This document shows, in pieces, positions 48,777 through 59,879 of a DNA stretch of 64,000 bases. The DNA is from Austropuccinia psidii (lineage: Eukaryota > Basidiomycota > Pucciniomycetes > Pucciniales > Sphaerophragmiaceae). The stretch lies in NCBI GenBank assembly GCA_023105745.1, contig JALGQZ010000011.1, positions 47,088,698-47,152,697 of the forward strand. Reading direction: 5' to 3'. The notes under the pieces were generated by a model. It saw only the letters and a list, made by a program, of their open reading frames with translations. It was not told the DNA's origin and did no database searches. The translations under genes and the position numbers were made by a program. Position 1 is the first letter of the stretch, and the number at the start of each line of letters is the position of its first letter.

Positions 48777-49160
48777 TTTGGGGGCCTGGCCGTGTTTTTT
48801 GAACCTTGTACCCTTAATTAATATATTTTTAAGCTCTAAAATATATTAATTGAATATTTTTTTCTTTCATTTTAAAGTCAAAATAATTCTTATTTTTGAA
48901 ATTGTTTTGGAAATCTTTTTCATTGAGGAATTTGGTTTAATTTTATACTGTTTTACACGTGGCTTTTTCACATCCAAAAACTTATAAAATTATTCTTTGA
49001 GTTACTCCGAATTAATTTTCATTCAAAATCTTAAATTTTAATTTTTTTCTTTAAAAAGAATAATTTTTTTTAATATTAAAAAATAATAAAATTTATAAAA
49101 AATCTTTTAAAAATATCTTAAAACACAAAAATAATTTCTTTTATCATATTTTTTTTTAAG
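48252..49160 (+). other. R9 predicted leader intron joining LTR to ORF1
   Basis: Donor CCAACAA|GTAAGT in the LTR; acceptor TTTTTTTAAG at 49160 after a T-rich tract. The exon before ends in A and the next exon begins TG, in frame with ORF1, so splicing would create the ORF1 start codon in the context AACAATGTC. The donor is kept in the solo LTR and in both R9 LTRs. Confidence 0.5.
48779..48794 (+). promoter_or_regulatory. R9 primer-binding site
   Basis: TGGGGGCCTGGCCGTG starts two bases after the LTR end. It begins with TGG, as needed to pair with a tRNA CCA end. The matching tRNA would have 3' sequence CACGGCCAGGCCCCCA; I could not identify it. Confidence 0.8.
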
Positions 49161-50148
49161 TGTCTTTAATCAAATACTGTGCAGCTGGTAACAGACTCAG
49201 TAAAAGATACATCAATAGTCCTGAATCTTCAGAAGCAGAATCTGAAGACAGTATTGAGGTGCAGATTGCTAAAAGAGGCACCTTATTCAACTCAGAAAAA
49301 GCTAAATCACCACCAAAAGGTGTGTATTTTATCTTATATTTTCACCTTTTATCTTTAAATTGACGTGAAAATGGTGCATACCAGAAATGGAAGCAACTAT
49401 TCAGTCCAACCAGATGGATGTGGACAAGGAAGAGGCAAGACCAAATCCAGAAGTGCCAAATCTTCCACAAGAAAGACACATCTGGAGAATGCCAGAGTTG
49501 CCCCCCATTCCCCAAGGTCTGTACCAACAGATTTTGACGTGAATTCTGAGCCTGAACTGATTTATGGTAATATTTCCAGGGCTGAACCACTTTCAGGTGG
49601 CAGCAATAGAAATATATCAATGCCAGTACAAAAACTGGTTCAGAGCAGCCAAGGAAGAGGAGTGGGAAATCTGCCCAAGCCTTTGGCAGGGGGCCATGAA
49701 CTCTTACTTACACATCAAGAGCTTTCTGGGTCAGGAGAAGACCATAGAACTCTTAGGAGGTTGGACCCCCCTGTCTTGCAAAGACAAGGTCAAAAAGATA
49801 AAGAATTGGTTGAAGAACCAAAGTCTTTTATCCATAGACCAGAAGAAAGAGTTGGAAATGACTCCAGCTTTGCAGACAGAGGCACCAGTGGCATCTACCA
49901 GCTCCAAACCAGCTCCAGAAGTATCCAAGGACAAGCCCAAAGGACCTCAAAAGAAACAGAGAGGTCCCAAGAACCATCAAGGCAAGGGCAAAGGCAAAGC
50001 CAATTGGCACAGACCTTACCCACAAGGGTACAGGATCCCCAAATTGGAGCCTTCAGCCGTGGACAGTGTCTTCAATATGGCCAGAACTCTTATGGAATTC
50101 ACAGCCAAGGAGCAGGAAAGGATGAACAGGACTTTTCCACGCAAATAA
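49161..50148 (+). CDS. R9 ORF1 (spliced pre-gag protein overlapping gag)
   Basis: Predicted exons are 49161-49319, 49385-49516 and 49580-50148, giving about 286 codons with an initiator A from the LTR exon. Exon 1 is Ser/Glu-rich ([12 protein letters not shown]). Exon 2 is acidic and Pro-rich. Exon 3 has a Trp/Tyr-rich helical region ([32 protein letters not shown]), a Lys/Pro/Gln-rich basic linker, and the motif [20 protein letters not shown]. Exons 2 and 3 overlap gag in another frame. Without the third intron (49517-49579) the frame would be closed by TGA at 49540 and 49558. The R8 copy supports that intron. No known domain, signal or membrane segment is seen; a nucleic-acid-binding or Gag-partner role would fit the basic linker but is a guess. 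Confidence 0.6.
49320..49384 (+). other. R9 ORF1 intron 2 containing the gag start codon
   Basis: This 65-nt intron has donor AAAAG|GTGTGT, TTGAC as possible branch site about 20 nt from the end, and acceptor GCATACCAG. The gag ATG is at 49371-49373, and the acceptor AG starts gag codon 5 (Arg). It is phase 1, as in R1, R2 and R8. Confidence 0.6.
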
Positions 50149-53100
50149 ATGATGTACATAGAAGTATTAGTGTAGAAATTGGCAAACTTGAGTCAAAGTT
50201 GAAGCAAATTACATTAGACATCAATGATTTAAAGAAAAATGACAAGCAACATTCTGATTGGCATCAATTGACAAATGTCACCCTTGAGTCAATTAGCAAT
50301 GCTTGTGAAAGAATTGAGAACCAATGTCAAAATAATGACACAGAGGATCCTTCCATTTTTAAAGTAAATGACAGACTTAAAACTCTTGAAGATCATGTCT
50401 TACAAATAGTTGAGAACACCAATCAATTTGCTATACATTTAGCAAAAAGTGACAGTGAGAGGCAGAAATTAAAGAATGATATAATTGCAAGTGTGGAGCA
50501 AATTCATAAGAATCATGAACCACATATGCCAAGACATTCTACACCTTTGACTGAAGAAAAACTTTCTGTCAAAGAAAGTTTGACTCCATTCTTAGGAGAA
50601 AATGCCCACTCTGCAAGAGATATTCCCAAAATAGAAGAATGGCCAACATTCTCTGGTGAAGGAGAATACAACCATATTGAATTCATCAGGACTATTGATA
50701 TGTTGCAAGAAGACTTCAATATACCTGCTGAAATCATAGTGGGGAAATTACACTGTTTGTTTACCAGAACTGCAAAGAAATGGTATTACAAAATGAGGAT
50801 TGATCATGGTAAACATGACTGGTCTTGGTGGAAATCTGAAGTGATTACCAAATGGGCTAATAATTCTTGGAGGTTTAAAATGGAAAATGCTTTTGAAAGT
50901 GCCATTTTTAACTCAGAAAAAGACAAACCACTTACTTGGTTCTTCAAACAAAAAGACAGATTATCTGCTTTACACCCAGATATGTCTGACACTATGATTA
51001 ATATGAAAATATTAAGAAAGTGTGGAGGAGAACTGGAACATGCTATCAAAAGCAGATGTGTGGAACCCTGTTCAACAGAAGACTACATTAATGCTGTGGA
51101 AGATATCATTACCAGGACAAGAATTGGTAAAACTTGGGTTAAAAACCCAATAGAGTCCAAAATAGTCTCAAAGATTCCTAGAGAAGAAAGAAGACCAGAA
51201 AGACCTGTCTTGAAGTGTCATAAATGTGGAAGTACTTCACATTTAGCCAACACTTGCCCTAAAAAGACAAAAATCAATGAAGTTCAAGTCATTGAAGAAA
51301 TCCAGTGTACTGAGGAGAGAGAAGAGTCTGATCAAGATTCTGCAGTCTCTGAAGATACACCAGTGGAGGACTATCCCATTGAAAACATTTCAGCTTTCTT
51401 TGAGGTCACAGAAGTCCATACCCACTTACCACAGTACAGTGAGGATTGTTGCAACCTGATCAATATCCAAGATGCCAGAATGTGTAAAACAAAACCTGCT
51501 AGAGGAAAGGGTTATACTGCTGGAGCATCCTGTATCACATCAGTTCTGATGAGTGATATTGAAGCCAAAGTAAATTTGGATACAGGGGCATTTTGCACTT
51601 GTGTTGGCAAAGATTATCTCCAAATTATACTTCCTGAATGGAAAAACCATCTATTACCAATAGAAGGTGTACAATTCAGTAGTGCCAGTAACAATATGTA
51701 CCCCTTGGGCATATTGGACACTAATATTGTATTCCCACATCCAGCAGGAAGTGTAAGAATGAAGACTGGGATTGTAGTAATGGATAATTGCACATCTCAG
51801 CACATCATTCTTGGAAATGATTACTTAAATATTTATGGTATTGATATAAATAACCATAAAGACAGATATTTCACAATTGGAGATAACAAAAGGCAAAAAT
51901 TTGCTTTCTCCAATATGCCAAAACAGATATCTGTAGTATCTTCTGTCAAAGATACTTACAAAGATGAATTTGTGTCTAAACAACTTGTTGAAGCACAAAT
52001 TAATCCATCATTATCACCAAAGATGAGGAATGAACTTATTGATGTATTATATACATACAATAATGCATTTGCATCTGATAATGAACCATTAGGCGCTATA
52101 AGGGGACATGAAATTGATATTAATCTTAATATTGATAGACCATACCCTCCAGTACTTAGAAGACCAGCTTATCCAGCCAGTCCCAGAGCTAGAGAGGGCT
52201 TGGAAAAACATATCCAAGAGTTGATCCAACTTGGTGTGCTAAGGAAAGTAGGCCATAATGAAGAAGTTGAAGTGACAACACCTGTTATTATTGCATGGCA
52301 TAATGAAAAGTCAAGAATGGTTGGAGATTTTAGAGCTTTGAATACCTACACAGTTCCAGATAGGTATCCAATCCCTAGAATCCAAGAAACCTTGACTCAA
52401 TTGTCTAAAGCCAAGTATATAACATCAATGGATGCATTAAAAGGCTTCCATCAAAATGTTTTGACGCCTAAAGCTAGGAAATTACTTAGAATTATCACTC
52501 ACTGTGGCATTTTTGAGTATCTTAGAATGCCATTTGGCATTAAAAATGCTCCATCTCATTATCAAAGAATGATGAATACCATCTTCCCCACAGAATTGTC
52601 TGAAGGATGGCTTATCATTTATATTGATGATATTATTATATGTTCTGACTCATGGTCTTTGCACCTTGAAAGACTTGCAAGAGTACTTCATAAAGTTGCA
52701 GAAGTGAACATGAAAATTTCACTTAAGAAATGCAATTTTGGTTTTGAAGAACTCAAAGCATTAGGACATGTTGTTTCTGGTTTGAGCTTGGGTATTGACA
52801 AGAATAAAGTAGCAGCAGTGTTACTTAAACCAATACCCCAGAATAAAAAAGAAATGATGTCTTTTCTTGGATTTGCTAGTTACTATAGGCAACACTTGAA
52901 AGACTTTGCAATTCTAGCCAAGTCACTTTATAGAATCTGTGATCAACAGACTGTATTTGAAATGACACAAGAAAGAATTAGAGCTTATGAGAAGATAAAG
53001 AAAGCCCTTACAGAAGCACCTTTACTCCTCATGCCTGACTGGAATATTCCTTTTAAATTGTACATTGATGCATGTGGAGATGGATTAGGGGCAGCCCTAC

Positions 53101-55073
53101 ACCAAGTCCAAATTATTGATGACAAACCTACAGAAGGACCAGTTTGTTATATCTCAAGACAAATCAAACCAACAGAAGCCAGATATGGTGCAAGCCAAAT
53201 GGAGTGCTTATGTTTGGTATAGGCACTTGAGAAATTACACTATTACCTTGATGGCAGTGTTTTTGAAGTGATAACTGACTGTAATGCCGTGAAATCACTT
53301 CTTAACATGAAAACTCCCAACAGACATATGTTGAGATGGCAAATAGCCATTCAAGAATATAGAGGAAACATGACTATAGTTCATAAAGCAGGAAACATTC
53401 ACAAAAATGCTGATGGACTTAGTAGATGGGCTTTAGCAAACACTCCTGATAACCCAGCTTATGTACCTTTGGAAGCTGAACCACAGATTACAATTGAAGG
53501 GATTAACATAACTGATATTGGGACTGAATTCTTTGAAGAGGTCAGAGAGTCTTATAAACAAGACAAGAATTGCCATATCTTGACTTCTTTATTGGATAAA
53601 GACTGCAAAGACACATCTTTGGTTAATGCACTAGATGAAGTTTGGAAAAATTCCTATTCTGAAGGAAGATTTCACTTGTTTGATGGGATTATTTACCATA
53701 GAACAAAACATTCTTGTGTAATGACACTATGTAGTAGATTGCTCATCAATACCATTCTCCATGAATGCCATGATAGCATTTACTCTGGACACCTATCAGA
53801 AGACAGAACACTTGAAAAGGTGAAGAACTGTGCATGGTGGCCATCTTGGAGAAAAGAAACCATTGAATATTGCCATACCTGTGATAGATGCCAAAAAGCA
53901 AACAGGAGTACAGGCAAGAAATTTGGATTGATGATCCATATTCAAGAACCAAAATCCCCTTGGGAAGTTGTTCACATGGATTGGGTCACAGCACTTCCTC
54001 CAAGTGGTGACAAAAGTTATAATGCTTGTTTAGTCATTGTAGACAGATATAGCAAAACTCCCATATTCTTACCATGTCATAAAGATGACACTGCTATGGA
54101 TACAGCTCTTCTTTTATGGAGTAGAGTTATTTCTCATACAGGGTTATTTAAGAATATCATAAGTGACAGAGACCCCAAGTTCACATCTGCACTTTGGACT
54201 AATCTTCATAGATTGTTTGGGACTAAGTTATCATTCTCTACAGCATATCACCCTCAAACAGATGGGCTAGCAGAGAGGATGATTCAAACTTTAGAAGACA
54301 TGATCAGGAGATTTTGTGCTTATGGATTAGAATTCAAAGACTCAGATGGCTTTACCCATGACTGGTGCACTCTGATACCTGCATTAGAATTGGCATACAA
54401 GACATCAGTCCATTCTTCCACAGGACAAACTCCTGCTATGTTAGAAAAAGGATGGAATCCAAGACTCCCAGCAGACACACTGAGGAAAGACTTGATTGAC
54501 ATTCATCCTACAGCTTCCAGCTTCAAATTAATGCTTGATAAAGTAAAATACCATGCAAAACAAAGTATGGATGATGCTTTTGATTATGCAAAACAGAAGT
54601 GGGACAAGAGTCATAAAGTACCAGACTTCAAAGTAGGGGACTTAGTTCTAGTTTCAACCTTGAATTTTAATAATATCAAAGGCCCAAAGAAACTTAAAGA
54701 TTCTTATGTAGGACCTTTTGTTATTGTTGCCTTACATGGAACCAATGCAGTTCAAGTGGAATTGAGTGGTGAATTGGAAAATAAACACCCCACATTTCCG
54801 GTCAGCTTGATAAAACCTTATCAACCAGCTGACAAAGAATTGTTTCCTTTAAGGAACCCAACTCCTTTAACTGTGCCCCCTGTGGAACAGAATGAAGACA
54901 GAAAGATAAAGAAAGTCATTAAACAAAGGAGACTTAGGGGTAAAAATCAAAGAGAATATCTTGTCAGATATAGAAATCCAGTACATGAAGATGAATGGAT
55001 GGCAGAATCAGAAATACCTGACTCAGATAAACTCTTAAGAAGATTTAGACATGAAAGAAGGCCACAAGCCTGA
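49371..55073 (+). pseudogene. gag-pol: R9 gag-pol, one frame of 1,901 codons with one TAG
   Basis: Order and residues: N-terminal Ser/Gln-rich region overlapping ORF1 (1-259); coiled-coil-like gag (260-370); capsid ([16 protein letters not shown] on); CCHC zinc knuckle (616-629); acidic linker; aspartic protease with DTG at 737; RT with YIDD at 1084-1087; RNase H; integrase with H/C zinc module (from about 1464) and DD35E at D1537, D1599, E1635; a GPF module; and a C-terminal chromodomain (about 1847-1900). Gag, protease and pol are in one frame with no gag-pol frameshift, as in other single-ORF fungal chromoviruses. TAG at 53220-53222 (codon 1284, RNase H) stands where R4 has TGG. I treat it as a point nonsense mutation; read-through cannot be excluded. 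Confidence 0.9.
49517..49579 (+). other. R9 ORF1 intron 3 (tentative)
   Basis: 63 nt, CAAG|GTCTGT to ATTTCCAG|GG, phase 1 on both sides. It removes the only two stops in the ORF1 frame. R8 has stops in the same place and the same phase-1 boundaries (57278-57343, but GC donor). Because it is a multiple of three and lies inside gag, splicing it out would also delete 21 codons from gag without shifting its frame. Confidence 0.45.
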
Positions 55074-55202
55074 ATATGTCTATAAATGTGCTTTAAATTA
55101 CTTGATCTGAGTAATGTGAAGAGGTTGGACAGTGGACATTAACCCCCTTTTGGGGCCTTATTCTTTTATCACTAATAAAATTGTAGTACAATTTTATTTT
55201 TT

Positions 55203-55214
55203 GGTGGGAGGGAA
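55203..55214 (+). promoter_or_regulatory. R9 polypurine tract
   Basis: GGTGGGAGGGAA lies directly before the 3' LTR after a T run. Nearly the same tract precedes the R6 3' LTR. It is the plus-strand primer for reverse transcription. Confidence 0.85.
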
Positions 55215-57136
55215 TGTGAGCCTTGAGGTATATTTTACATACCCAAATAGGCCACAATTATCTTAAAAAGAAATTTTGAATTATGCAAAACTCATAAGTC
55301 ATGCATATATCCAAAATTCATCATTTTCAATTTCAGAAAAGATGAATAACTTTTTATTGAGTAAGTAAATCCATGGATTTAAGACCAGATTTGGATTCTA
55401 CACAAAAATTCACCTAGGGTAGCTCCATAGAGTGAATAAGCTCAATTTAAGTATTTGAGGTGGTAAAATGGAAAATACTTCAATACCACATCATTAATAC
55501 CACATAAAAGATCCGTGAAAATTTTTGTTTTTCTTGATTTTTAGCCAAAATAATGGGAAAGTGAGAAATACCATGTTACATATACACTAAGAATAGTGTT
55601 ATGCATGTTTTGAGCACTTAATATCATGGTATTCTTACATGGACTTTTGGTACACCCATAGTGGATATCTCACTTTAAGCTTAAATTACTATTTTGACGT
55701 AAAAAATTAGGCAAGGGGGACAAAAGACATCAAAGAGAGCCAGGGTACCCAACTTCTGAGGCCTCAGAGGCGTGGATAGCTCCAGAGCATGGATCCATGG
55801 CTCATCTTGGCCCAATTGGTAAACTAAAACTCTTTGGGAACTTGGTTACCAAGTCACACCTACTGTAATCATAAGAAAAATAGCAAATAACCTGCTATTT
55901 TGACGTGCCAAGGAGGTAATAAGCTACTTAGACTCCTGTAACCACGTCAATTCTTGATGACTTTCCATGACTAGACCCTAAAAAAGTAATTAAACCCTTT
56001 TGGGATCCATATTCATTAATTTACCTCATAGCAACCAGCAAAATACTGCTATTTGCAATTCTACGTAGAAATAAGGTAAAAACTTCAAAAATTCATTAAA
56101 AATACAATTCTTAATGAATCCTTCTGAAACTTTCAGGACCAATGGAGAACTGTATTATCTATGGTACAACCAAAAAGAAGTATGGTTTTACTAGTAAAAT
56201 TAAAAGTTTTACTTACAATCCATTTTTGACCATTCTACGTGAAACACTGAATCTTCAAAAATTCACAGTAATTACAACCTGTGATGAAATTGGCAATAAC
56301 ATTGATAACTTTGAGAAATCAATGATTATTTTAGAATAAAAGAAGATTTACAGATGTTACTCCTTTTATTCTTAACCATATTGGGGTTGGTAGTCACGTA
56401 AAAGCATCAATTAAGTAATTATGATAATCTTACGTGACAACAGATGATGCAATCATTAATCCAAAAGGGTTTATTGTTTTCTCACTCACTGGTTTTTCAG
56501 TTTGCTCCATGGCACGCCTCTGTGAGCTGTTGTTGACTTAAAAGAAGCCTCTTCTTGCTGTTTTTTCCTTATCATCATCTTATCAATTTATTAAATCATT
56601 ATTACCAACAAGTAAGTATTAGTTAAAGCTATTCTTAAGTGTTTTAAATCTTTCAAAATCATCCAGAAAGACGTGAAATCATAGAATCCAACTATATTTT
56701 GTTGTAATACTGTTATAAATCCTTTTGATCCCTTAAATCCACAATTCCACGTCAAATTTCTCTACTCTTACCTATCAATAAGTTCTTTGGAGTATTAGTG
56801 AGTCATTTATTCTTAATTCTTAAAGTTTTTCTCTAGTAATAGTTTTCTTCAAGAATTATCTTTATAATTATTCTTGCAAAAGATAATTATATATTAAAAT
56901 AATTTTATTATTTTAATAAAGAAGTTTTTATTATTAAATTCTTCTTGTAATTGATTCTTGTAGACAATTACTTGCTCACTGTTAAAGTCACTAGTAGTGC
57001 TTAACACGTGAAAGAAATAATTTTTAATTATTTAATTGTGGTTATAATAATATTTTATTATTATATTTCATAAGAACAGACATAGTACTGTTGATTAATA
57101 TTAATATTATCATCAGTTTCATAGTCACATCTTACA
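55215..57136 (+). repeat. R9 3' LTR (LTR family A, 1922 bp)
   Basis: TGTGAGCC...CATCTTACA, followed by GACTA. It is collinear with the 5' LTR at a constant offset of 8,360 bp with no indel. Differences are scattered single bases, for example TTGGCTTC versus TTGGATTC near the start. Confidence 0.95.
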
Positions 57137-59219
57137 GACTACTAGAAGAGGATCCCAATACTCCATACAATAAGATGGAGCTGGACTCAGAAGTAGAGAT
57201 GATTCCTCAGAAGGGGAAAGAAAGGGAAAAATCCCCAGTGGAACAGAATCCACACAAGGAAGTGCCATATCCCAAAGGCAAATTGCAGAAATGCCCATAA
57301 TACCTGAGCCAGAGTTAGAGCTAAGTATGAGTAACTCCAACAGATATAAATCACATTCAGAGAGCTGAAATAGACACTTACATGAGCCAGTACAAGAAGT
57401 ACTGCACAGTGTACAATGACAAGGATTGGAAATGTTGCCACAAATACACCAAGGAGTGATGAACTCCTGGCACATCCTGAAACAATTCCTCAAAGAGGAG
57501 AAAATAGTGAGATACTCCAATGGATGGAATCCACTATCATCCAAACCTCAAATCAAAAAGATAAAGGAGTACCATTCCAAAAAAGAGGGAGGAAAGCAAG
57601 GAAGAAGCCCCAGTAGCTTCTACCAGCAAGCATCAAGCCAACCTACTTCCCCAAGAAGGGAAGAAAAAGAACTTGAGGAAACCATATTCCCCAAGCTACA
57701 GGAACCCAAAAATTCAAAAAGATGCCATGGACAATGTCTTCAACATGGCCAGAAGCTTGATGGAATTCAAGGACAAAGAAGAACAAAGAATGAGACAACT
57801 GCATTTCCCAAAGAAATAACTTTGTCCTGATTTTGTAGATAGTTTAACAGAAAATAAAAATAGTATTTTACCTCTTGAAGAAATTAAAAAAAGTTTATTA
57901 TCTTTACAAGAAATAAATAATAACTTATCATCTTCAACAAAAATTGTTGTACAAAATAAAAAAGAAATTAATAACATTAAATTTCTGGTTGAAAATAATA
58001 AACCAAAGATTTTAATTGAAAATACTCAAAAATTAATACAAGGACAACAAGAACTTGATAGATACATAACAGATATGAAAGAAAAAACTTTGACAATTAA
58101 TTATGACCTGAGTATTCATAATCATACATAAAAATTAAACAAGTTAAGTATTTCTCTTGAAGAATTTGAGGAAAAGACTTCATCACATCAAAAATTACTG
58201 CTAGACCATGTAGAAAAAAGTGATGAAGCAAGAATGAACTTTAAAGATGACATTCAAAGTGAAATAAGACTTATCAATGAAAAAAGGGATGAAATAAGTC
58301 AGGATAACTCAAATATTTCAACATTATCAACACCATTTTCTCATATAAGAAGTCCTGTTATGCCAAAAGCGGAAATAACAAATCCATTTATAACAGACCT
58401 GAGCCATAAAGACAATAGCCAAGTCTTGATGAAAGAAGCACCTAAACTAAAAAAATGGCCCACATTCACAGGCAAAGGTGAACATAACCATATGTCATTT
58501 ATCAAAACAATTGACATTTTAAAAGAAGATTATGCCATACAAGATGAATTAATCACTTCCAGATTACATTCATTATTTGAAAAATCTGCAAAAAGATGGT
58601 ATTATGACATAAGACAAACAAATGGCAAAAATACCTGGTCTTGGTGGAAAAATGAAATAATCACCAAGTTGGAAAATGATTCCTGGAGATAGAATATAGA
58701 AAATGCATTTGAATATTCCTTATTTAACCCAGATAAGGATAAAAATTTGACTAGGTTCTTAAAACAAGCTGAAAGATTGAATGCACTGTACCCAGAAATT
58801 TCTGGGTACTGACATTTAAATGTCACAAAAGATGGTGCCCATGAAGATACTTAAGAAATGTGGAGGGGAATTGGAAAACACCCTGAGAAGCAGGTGCATA
58901 GAACCATGCTCCACAGAGTAATATATCAATGCACTGGAATATATAGTGACAAGAGCTGAGATTGGTAGAGCTTGGAAAAAAGTGGACATCAAAAGTCCAA
59001 ACAAACGAAGAGACCGTTTCAAGCCCAATACACCCAATAGTAATGAGCAACGAAAGTGCCATAAATGTGGAGGTATTGGACACTTAGGAGATAATTGCCT
59101 CAAAGGTGAAAAAATCAATGAAATTTTGGAAAAAGAAGACCACAATGACAAAAAAGATGAATCAGATTTTGAAAAAGACACTGAAGAGTCAGAAACATCT
59201 GAAAGTGATTAAATTAATA

Positions 59220-59862
59220 TAATTAATGCACAAATTAATAATATTGATTCAATATATGCAGTACTAGATTTAAATTCAAACTTACCACAAGCTAGAAGAT
59301 CTCATACAAGCCTCACAAACATACAAGATGCCAAGCTTCATACAACCAAACCAGCAGAAGGAATGGGATATATAGCTGGAAAATTGAGTATAAGTATTGT
59401 CATGGTTGAAAACCAAGAGACAAAAGTAAAGTTAGATACAGGGGCATATGTTACCTGTGTTGGTAAAGATTACTTAAAAACAATCATACAACATTGGGAA
59501 GAAAAGCTTATACCAACACAAGGGGTTAAATTTAGTAGTGCAAGTGAAAGCCTGAAGCCCTTTGGAATAATTGACTTAACATTCATTTTTCCTCACCCTT
59601 CCCAATGTATAAGAGTGAAAGTAGAGTTTTCAGTAATGGAAAACTGTACTAGTAACCATTTTATACTTGGAAATGATTACTTGTCAATTTATGGCATAGA
59701 TATCTCTAATCAAAAAGACAGGTATTTTACCATAGGAGACAATAGAAGGCAGAAATTTGGTTTTTTAAATAACAAAAAAAATTGCAGTTATAAAAAATGA
59801 AGAGAAAAGCCCAGAGAAACATTCCTTCATAAATGAACAGCTTGATGAGGCATAATTCAATC
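59220..59862 (+). pseudogene. pro: R8 protease
   Basis: The open stretch 59363-59800 begins MGYIAGKLSISIVM and contains the active-site DTG at 59434-59442 ([16 protein letters not shown]), FSSASESLKPFGIIDL, and NHFILGNDYLSIYGIDIS. It ends in a frameshift with a poly-A run (59770-59780). The acidic linker upstream (59110-59212) ends at a TAA. Confidence 0.85.
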
Positions 59863-59879
59863 AAGAATTAACAGAAAAA

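Larger units (their letters stand above)
46855..57136 (+). mobile_element. R9: nearly intact chromovirus, 10,282 bp, TSD GACTA
   Basis: Two 1922-bp LTRs flank a primer-binding site, leader, ORF1, gag-pol in one frame, and a polypurine tract. GACTA is duplicated at 46850-46854 and 57137-57141. The LTRs are about 99.5 percent identical by eye count, so insertion is recent. It lies at the start of R8 gag. The only coding defect found in gag-pol is one TAG codon in RNase H. Confidence 0.95.
46628..57830 (+). pseudogene. R8 ORF1, interrupted by R9
   Basis: Exon 1 is 46628-46777 and starts TG after a TTTTCTCTAG acceptor. The donor is GAAG|GCAAGT (a GC in place of GT). Exon 2 resumes at 57146 after the acceptor ACTACTAG, in the same phase-1 arrangement as R9. 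It reads to a cluster of stops at 57298-57335, which lie within a second predicted intron (57278-57343). The third part continues with DINHIQRAEIDTYMSQY, which lines up with [17 protein letters not shown] of R9, then changes frame near 57430 and runs to 57830 (NSWHILKQFL, YSNGWNPL). It is clearly ORF1 but no longer functional. Confidence 0.6.
46848..59212 (+). pseudogene. gag: R8 gag, interrupted by R9
   Basis: The gag ATG is at 46848-46850; R9 is inserted four bases later, and reading continues at 57142 (Met-Thr-Thr-Arg-Arg-Gly-Ser). A stop comes after 12 codons. Later parts are a long Asn/Lys/Ile-rich coiled-coil-like region (57840-58230), a capsid region 58234-58692 (KKWPTFTGKGEHNHMSFI, KRWYYDIRQ, WSWWKNEIITK), and a CCHC zinc knuckle (CHKCGGIGHLGDNC, about 59056-59100). 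Stops and shifts separate the parts. Confidence 0.8.

Noticed and set aside
53220..53222. Programmed read-through at the R9 TAG
   Set aside because: It lies in the middle of RNase H rather than at a gag-pol border, and R4 has a Trp codon there, so a point mutation is simpler.
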